Shown one piece after another: positions 53,101 to 62,100 of a stretch of DNA of 64,000 bases. The notes beneath the pieces were generated by a model, which was not told where the DNA came from, did not search any database, and saw only the letters and a list, made by a program, of their open reading frames with translations. The stretch's first letter is position 1; every line of letters begins with the position of its first letter. The stretch is from Variovorax paradoxus (GTDB lineage Bacteria; Pseudomonadota; Gammaproteobacteria; Burkholderiales; Burkholderiaceae_C). The translations under genes and the position numbers were made by a program. Location: NCBI GenBank assembly GCA_016806145.1, contig CP063167.1, forward strand, positions 1-64,000, written 5' to 3'.

Positions 53101-56100
53101 GGCGTGGTGTCGAAGGCGCCGGCGCTGTCCTGCACCGAGAAGGTGAAGCTCGCATAGCCGGTGCCGTTGCCGTTGGCGCCCGGCACGAAGCTCAGGGCGC
53201 CGCTGGCGATGTCGGCAGCCGAGACCAGCTGGCCGGCCGTCACCGCCACGCCGTCGAGCAGCAGCGTGCCGTTGGCCGGCAGGCTGTCGATGCGCACGTT
53301 CGCGAGCCGCTGGCCGGCGTCGGCATCGGTGAACGGGAAGTCGGCCGTGGTCAGGGTCAGCGGCGTGTCCTCGGTGCCGTCGACCGTGACGTTCGCGCTC
53401 TGCGGCGGCGTGTTGGCGCCGACGTTGATCGTCAGCGTCGCCGTGGCGGTGCCGCCGTTGCCGTCGCTCACCGTGTAGTTCACCAGCACCGCGCCCGTCA
53501 CGTCGGTGGCGGGCGTGAAGCTCAGCGTGCCGTTCGGGTTGACCGTGACCGTGCCCTGCGCCGGGTTCGCGAGCGTGGCACTGGTGACCGTGAGCGCATC
53601 GCCGTCCACGTCGCTGTCGTTGGCCAGCACCGGGATGTTGGCCAGCGGCGTGTTGATCGGCGTGCTCGCCACGTCGTTGCCCGCGGTGGGCGCGTCGTTG
53701 ACGGCCGCGACATTGACCGTCACGGTCGCGGTCGAGCTGCCGCCGTTGCCGTCGCTCACCGTGTAGCTGAAGCTGGCCGGACCGTTGTAGTTGGCGTTGG
53801 GCGTGAACACCACGTTGCCGCCCACCAGGCTCACCGTGCCGTTGACCGCGCCCTGCACGCTCGTGATGGTCAGGGTGTTGCCGTCGACGTCGGTGTCGTT
53901 GCCCAGCAGCGTGGCCGCGGGAATGGTCAGCGGCGTGTCCTCGGTGGCCGCGACCGTGTCGTTGCCGGCCACGGGCGCATCGTTGACCGCGGTGACGGTG
54001 ATGGTCAGCGTCGAGCTGTCGGTGCTGGTGCCGTCGCTCACGGTGTAGCCGACGACCGGCACCGGGCCGTTGTAGTTGGGTGCCGGCGTGAAGGTGTAGC
54101 TGCCGTCGGCGCCGATGGTCAGCGTGCCGACGCCGGCGATGGTGGCGGTGTCGCCCGCCGCATAGCTGGTCGCGCCGATCGTGAAGCCCGTGACCGCGAC
54201 CGGGCCGTCGACACTGCTGGTGCCCGTGAGCACCGAGCCCGACAACGGCGTGTCCTCGTTGGTCGAGACGCTCTCGCTCGCGTCGCTGAAGCCGTCGGCC
54301 ACCGGCGTGACCTGCAGCGTGAGCGTCGCGGTCGAGGTGGCGGTGCCGTCGGTCACGGCATAGGTGGCGACCGGCACCGGGCCGTTGTAGTTGGCCACCG
54401 GCACGAAGGCGTAGCCGCCATCGGCGTCGATCCGCAGCGTGCCGACGCCCGCGATCACCGCGGTCTGGCCGGCGCCGTAGCTCACGCCGCCGATGCTGAA
54501 CTGGGTCACCCGCAGCGTGTCGCCGTCGACGTCGCTGTCGTTGGCCAGCACGTTGCCGCTGGCGCTGCTGTCCTCGTCGAGGGTGGCGGTGTCGGCATTG
54601 GCCACCGGCGCGTCGTTGACCGCGGCGACGTTGACCGTCACGGTGGCGGTCGAGCTGCCGCCGTTGCCGTCGCTCACCGTGTAGCTGAAGCTGGCCGGCC
54701 CGTTGTAGTTGGCGTTGGGCGTGAACACCACGTTGCCGCCCACCAGGCTCACCGTGCCGTTGACCGCGCCCTGCACGCTGGTGATGGTCAGCGTGTCGCC
54801 GTCGACGTCGGTGTCGTTGCCCAGCAGCGTGGCCGCGGGAATGGTCAGCGGCGTGTCCTCGGTGGCCGAGACGGTGTCGCTGCCGGCCACGGGTGCGTCG
54901 TTGACCGCGGTGACGGTGATGGTCAGCGTCGAGCTGTCGCTGCTCGAGCCGTCGGTCATCGTGTAGGTCACCACGGGCACGGGCCCGTTGAAGTTGGCGG
55001 CCGGCGTGAAGGTGTAGCTGCCGTCGGCATCGATGAACAGCGAACCGACGCCCGGGATGGCCGCGGTCTGCCCGGGCGTGAAGCTGCCGGCGATGCCCGC
55101 GATGCTGAAGCCGGTGACCGTGACCGGCCCGTCGACGCTGGTGGTGCCCGTGAGCACCGAGCCCGACAGCGGCGTGTCCTCGTTGGTCGAGACGTTCTCG
55201 CTGGCGTCCGTGAAGGCATCGTCGACCGGCGTGATCTGCAGCATGAGGGTCGAGTTCGCGCTCGCGCTGCCGTCGCTCACCGTGTAGCCGACCACCGGCA
55301 CCGGGCCGTTGTAGTTGGGCGCCGGCACGAAGCTGTAGCTGCCGTTGGCCGCCACCGTCAGGCTGCCCACGCCCGCCAGCGTGGCGGTCTGGCCCGGCGC
55401 GTAGCTGGTGCCGCCGAAGCTGAACTGCGTGACCGTCAGCGTATCGTTGTCGGCATCGAAGTCGTTGCCCAGCAGGTTGCCGGTGGCGGTCGTGTCCTCG
55501 TCGAAGGTGGCGGTGTCGGGGTTGGCCACCGGCGCGTCGTTGACCGGCGCGATGTTCACCGTGAGGGTGTTCGGCGCGGCATCGAAGGCGCCGGCCGAGT
55601 CCTGCACCGAGAAGCTGAAGCTGGCGTAGGCCGTGCCGTTGCCGTCGGCGCCCGGCACGAAGCTCAGGCGCCCGGCCTCGATGTCGGCGACCGTGATCAC
55701 CTGGCCCGCGCTCACGGCGCTGCCGTTGAGCAGCAGCGTGCCGTTGGCCGGCAGCGTGTCGATGCGCACGTTGGCCAGGGTCTGGCCGGCGTCGCTGTCG
55801 GTGAACGCGAAATTGGCGCGCGTGAGCACCAGCGGCGTGTCCTCGGTGCCCGAGACGGTGGTGTCGGCACTGGCCGGCGGCGTGTTGGCGCCGACGTTGA
55901 CCGTCAGCGTGGCCGTGGCGGTGCCGCCCTTGCCGTCGCTGATGGTGTAGTTGATCGCCACCGCGCCGCTCACGTTGTTCGCGGGCGTGAAGTTCAGCGT
56001 GCCGTCGGGGTTGATGCTCACGCTGCCCAGCGCCGGGTTCACCGTCGCGCTGGTGACCGTGAGCGGGTCGCCGTCCACGTCGGCGTCGTTCGCGAGCACC

Positions 56101-59100
56101 GGGATGCTGGTCAGCGGCGTGTTGATCGGCGTGCTGGCCACGTCGTTGCCCGCGGTCGGCGCGTCGTTGACCGCGGTGACGTTGAAGCTGAAGGTGTTCG
56201 GCGTCGGGTCGGTGTCCTGGCCGCCGCCGACCGTGCCGCCGTCGTCCACCACCTGGAAGCCGAAGCTGCCGATGCCCGTGCCGTTGACGTTGGCCGCGGG
56301 CGTGAACCGGAGCTGGCCCAGGCTGCCCACGGGGATGCGCTGCCCGGCCGTGACGGCCACGCCGTCGAGCGTGAGCACGCCTTCGGCGGCCGGCGGCAGC
56401 GTGGCGATGACGACTGCCTGCAGCGCATTGGCGGGCGTGTCGCCGGCGTCGGTGATCGGGAAGTCGGCCGCCGAGAAGGTGTAGCTGCCGTCCTCGGCCA
56501 GCGTCACGGTGCGGTCGCTGCCCGAGGGCGCGTCGTTGATCGAGCCGATGGCGATGGTGGCCGTGTCGGTGTCGGTGCGCGGACCGCCGGCGCCGGTGCT
56601 GCCGAGGTCGCTGGTGGTCATGGTCAGCACCACGTTGCCGCTGGCGTCGGGCACAGGCTGGTAGGTGGGCCGCGAGGCGCCGGCCAGGTAGGCGTTGATG
56701 CTCGCGAGCGAGCCCTCGAGCACCAGCGTGCCGGTGCCGCTGCCGGTCACCGTCACGCCGCCGGCCGAGTTGCCCGTGAGCGTGCCCGCGGGCACGGAGA
56801 GCGTCACGCGCATCGCGCCGTTGCCGGCATCGACGTCGGAGATCTGCAGGCCCGTGAGCGGCAGCGGCGTGTCCTCGCCGGTGCTCCAGCTGGCGGGCAG
56901 CGTGTTGACGGGCGCGTCGTTGACCGCGGTGAGCGCGAGCGAGAGCGAGCCGCTGGCGCTGGCAGTGCCGTCGCTCACGGTGTAGGTGGCGGCGGGCACC
57001 GCGCCGTTGTAGTTGGGCGCGGGCGTGAAGGTGTAGCTGCCGTCGGCCGCGATGGTCAGCGTGCCCACGCCGTCGATGCTGGCGAGCTGGCCCGCGGCAT
57101 AGGTGGTGCCGCCGAAGCTGAACTGCGTGACCGTCAGCGTGTCGCCGTCGAGGTCGGTGTCGTTGGCCAGCACGTTGCCGGTGGCGGGCACGTCCTCGGC
57201 CGTGGTGTTGCTGTCGTCGGTGGCGACCGGTGCGTCGTTCACGCCCGTGACGGTGATCGCCAGCGTCGAGGTGTCGCCGCTGGAGCCGTCGGTCATCGTG
57301 TAGGTGACCAGCGGCACCGGGCCGTTGTAGTTGGCGGCCGGCGTGAAGGTGTAGCTGCCGTTGGCGTTGATCACCAGCGTGCCGATGCCCGCGAGGGTCG
57401 CGGTCTGGCCCGCGGCGAAGCTGCCGGTGACGCCCGCGATGCTGAAGCCCGTGACCGTGACGGGGCCGTCGACGCTGGTGGTGCCCGTGAGCACCGAACC
57501 GGTCAGCGTCGTGTCCTCGTTGGTGCTGACGGTTTCGTCGGCGTCGGTGAACGGGTCGTCGACCGGCGTGACCGAGATCGTGAGCGTCGAGGTGTCGCCG
57601 CTCGAGCCGTCGGTCATCGTGTAGGTGACGACGGGGACCGGGCCGTTGTAGTTCGCGGCCGGCGTGAAGGTGTACGAACCGTTGGCGTTGATCACCAGCG
57701 TGCCGACGCCCGCGATGTTCGCCGTCTGGCCGGGCGTGAAGCTGCCCGCGATGCCGTCGATGCTGAAGCCGGTGACGGTGACCGGGCCGTCGACGCTGGA
57801 GGTTCCGGTGAGGACCGAACCGGTCAGCACCGTGTCCTCGTTGGTGCTGACGTTCTCGTCGGCATCGGTGAACGGGTCGTCCACGGGCGTGACCGAGATC
57901 GTGAGCGTCGAGGTGTCGCCGCTCGAGCCATCGGTCATCGTGTAGGTGACGACGGGCACCGGGCCGTTGTAGTTGGCGGCCGGGGTGAAGGTGTAGCTGC
58001 CGTTGGCGTTGATCACCAGCGTGCCGACGCCGGCGATGTTCGCGGTCTGCCCGGCCGTGAAACTGCCGGCGATGCCCGCGATGCTGAAGCCGGTGACCGT
58101 GACCGGGCCGTCGACGCTGGAGGTGCCCGTGAGCACCGAGCCCGTGAGCACGGTGTCCTCGTTGGTGCTGACGGTTTCGTCGGCATCGGTGAACGGATCG
58201 TCGACCGGAATGACCGTGATCGTGAGCGTCGAGGTGTCGCCGCTCGACCCGTCGGTCATGCTGTAGCTGACCACCGGCACCGGGCCGTTGTAGTTGGGCG
58301 CCGGCGTGAAGGTGTAGCTGCCGTTGGCGTTGATCACCAGCGTGCCGACGCCGGCGATGTTCGCGGTCTGCCCCGCGAGATAGGTCGTCGCGTTGCCCGC
58401 GAGCGTGAAGCTCGTGACCGTGACCGGGCCGTCGACGCTGGTGGTGCCGGTCAGCACCGAGCCGGTCAGCGTCGTGTCCTCGTTCACGCTGACGTTCTCG
58501 TTGGCGTCGGTGAACGGATCGTCGACCGGATTGACCGTGATCGTGAGCGTCGAGGTGTCGCCGCTCGAGCCGTCGGTCATCGTGTAGGTGACGACGGGCA
58601 CCGGGCCGTTGTAGTTGGCGGCCGGCGTGAAGGTGTACGAGCCGTTGGCGTTGATCACCAGCGTGCCGACGCCCGCGATGGTCGCGGTCTGCCCGGCCGT
58701 GAAGCTGCCGGCGATGCCCGCGACGCTGAAGCCCGTGACGGTGACCGGTCCGTCCACGCTGGTCGTGCCCGTGAGCACCGAACCGGTCAGCGTCGTGTCC
58801 TCGTTGGTGCTGACGGTCTCGTTGTCGTCGGTGAAGGGGTCGTCGACCGGCGTCACCGAGATGGTGAGCGTCGAGGTGTCGCCGCTCGAACCGTCGGTCA
58901 TCGTGTAGGTGACGACGGGGACCGGGCCGTTGTAGTTCGCGGCCGGCGTGAAGGTGTACGAGCCATTGGCGTTGATCACCAGCGTGCCGATGCCCGCGAT
59001 GTTCGCGGTCTGCCCTGCCGTGAAGCTGCCGGCGATGCCGGCAACGCTGAAGCCGGTGACCGTGACCGGCCCATCGACGCTGGTCGTGCCCGTGAGCACC

Positions 59101-62100
59101 GAACCGGTCAGCACCGCGTCCTCGTTGGTGCTGACGGTCTCGTTGTCGTCGGTGAACGGGTCGTCGACCGGTGTCACCGAGATGGTGAGCGTCGAGGTGT
59201 CGCCGCTCGAGCCGTCGGTCATCGTGTAGGTGACGACGGGGACCGGGCCGTTGTAGTTGGCGGCCGGGGTGAAGGTGTAGCTACCGTTGGCATTGATCAC
59301 CAGCGTGCCGATACCCGCGACGTTCGCGGTCTGCCCTGCCGTGAAACTGCCCGCGATGCCCGCGACGCTGAAGCCGGTGACCGTGACCGGCCCGTCGACG
59401 CTGGAGGTTCCGGTGAGGACCGAACCGGTCAGCACCGTGTCCTCGTTGGTGCTGACGGTTTCGTCGGCATCGGTGAACGGGTCATCGACCGGAGTGACGG
59501 TGATCGTGAGCGTCGAGGTATCGCCGCTCGAACCATCGGTCATCGTGTAGGTGACGACGGGCACCGGACCGTTGTAGTTCGCGGCCGGCGTGAAGGTGTA
59601 CGCGCCATTGGCGTTGATCACCAGCGTGCCGACGCCGGCGATGTTCGCGGTCTGGCCCGCGGTGAAGCTGCCGGCGATGCCCGCGATGCTGAAGCCCGTG
59701 ACCGTGACCGGGCCATCGACGCTGGAGGTTCCGGTCAGCACCGAACCGGTCAGCACCGTGTCCTCGTTGGTGCTGACGGTTTCGTCGGCATCGGTGAACG
59801 GATCGTCGACCGGGTTGACCGTGATCGTGAGCGTCGAGGTATCGCCGCTCGAGCCGTCGGTCATCGTGTAGGTGACGACGGGCACCGGCCCGTTGTAGTT
59901 GGGCGCCGGCGTGAAGGTGTAGCTGCCGTTGGCGTTGATCGTCAGCGTGCCCACGCCCGCGATGTTGGCGGTCTGGCCCGCGCTGTAGGCGGTGGCGTCG
60001 CCGGCGATGCTGAAGCCGGTCACGGTCACCGGGCCGTCGACGCTGGTGGTGCCGGTCAGCACGGAGCCGGTCAGCGTCGTGTCCTCGTTCACGCTGACGT
60101 TCTCGTTGGCGTCGGTGAAGGGATCGTCGACCGGCGTCACGTTCAGCGTCAGCGTGGCGGTGGCGCTCGCGCTGCCGTCGCTCACGGTGTAGGTCACCAC
60201 CGGCACCGGACCGTTGTAGTTGGCGGCCGGCGAGAAGGTGTAGGCGCCGTTGGCCGCGATGGTCAGCGTGCCCACGCCCGCGAGGGTGGCGGTCTGGCCG
60301 GCCGTGTAGGTGGTGCCGTTGACCACGAACTGGGTCACGCTCAGCGTGTCGCCGTCCACATCGCTGTCGTTGGTCAGCACGTTGCCGGTGGCGGTCGTGT
60401 CCTCGGCGATGGTGTTGCTGTCGGCATTCGCCTGCGGCGCGTCGTTGACCGCGGCGATGTTGAAGGTGATGGTGTTCGGCGTGGTGTCGAAGGCGCCCGC
60501 GCTGTCCTGCACCGAGAAGTTGAAGCTCGCGTAGGTCGCGCCGTTGCCGTTGGCGGCCGGCACGAAGCTCAGCGCGCCGCTCGCGATGTCGGCCACGCTG
60601 ATCACCTGGCCCGCGGTCACCGGCACGCCGTTGAGCCGCAGCGTCCCATTGACCGGCAGCGTGTCGATGCGCACGGCCGCGAGGCTCTGGCCGGCATCGG
60701 CGTCGCTGAAGAAGAAGTTCGACTGCGCCAGCGTGACCGTCGTGTCCTCGGTGCCCGCGACCACGGCGTTGGCGCTGTTCGGCGGCGTGTTCGAGCCGAC
60801 GTTGACGGTGAGCGTCGCGCTGGCGGTGCCGCCGTTGCCGTCGCTCACGGTGTAGTTGATGACCACCGTGCCCGTCACGTTGCTGGCGGGCGTGAAGTTC
60901 AGCGTGCCGTTCGGATTGACCGTGACCGTGCCCTGCGCCGGGTTCGCGAGCGTGGCACTGGTGACCGTGAGCGCATCGCCGTCGACGTCGGTGTCGTTCG
61001 CGAGCACCGGGATGTTGGCCAGCGGCGTGTTGATCGGCGTGCTCGCCACGTCGTTCGTGGCCACCGGCGCATCGTTGACGGCCGCGACATTGACCGTGAC
61101 GGTCGCGGTCGAGGTGCCGCCGTTGCCGTCGCTCACCGTGTAGGTGAAGCTCGCGGCGCCGTTGAAGTTGGCAGCGGGCGTGAACACGACATTGCCGCCG
61201 ACCAGGCTCACCGTGCCGTTGACGGCACCCTGCACGCTGGTGATGGTCAGCGTGTCGCCATCGGCATCGGTGTCGTTGCCCAGCAGCGTGGCCGCGGGAA
61301 TGGTCAGCGGCGTGTCCTCGGTCGCGGCGAGCGTGTCGTTGCTCGCGACCGGTGTGTCGTTGACCGCCGTGATGTTGAAGCTGAAGGTATTCGGCGTGGG
61401 GTCGGTGTTCAGGCCGCCGTTGGCGGTGCTGCCGCTGTCCACCACCTGGAAGGTGAAGCTGCCCAGGCCGTTGCCGTTGATGTTGGCCGCGGGCGTGAAG
61501 GTCAGCAGGCCCAGGCTGCCCACCGGGATGCTCTGCCCGGCCGTGACCGCCACGCCATTGAGGCGCAACACGCCCTGCGAAGCCGGCGGCAGCGTGGTGA
61601 TGATCACCGACTGCAGCGTGTTGGGCGGGCTGTCGTTGGCGTCGGTGATCGGGAAGTCGGCGGCCGAGAAGGTATAGGTACCGTCCTCGTTGAACGTGAC
61701 CGTGCGGTCGCTGCCCGAGGGGGCATCGGCCACCGAGTTGATCGTGATGGTCGCGGTGTCGATGTCGGTGAGCGCGCCGCCCGAGCCGGTGTAGCCCAGG
61801 TCGCTCGTGGTCATGGTCAGCGTCACGCTGCCGCTGGCGTTGGCCACGGGCACGTAGTTGGGCCGAGAAGCGCTTGCGAGGTAGGCGTTGATGGCGGCCT
61901 GCGAGCCCTCGAGCACCAGCGTGCCCGACCCGCTGCCGGTGACCGTGACGCCCGAACCGGCCGTTGCGGTCAGCGCGCCGGTGGGCACGCTGAGCGTCAC
62001 GCGCACATTGCCCGTGCCGGCATCCACGTCGCTGACCTGCAGCCCGGTCAAACCGACCGTGGTGTCTTCATTGGTCGTGAAGTTCGCGGGCAGCGTGTTG

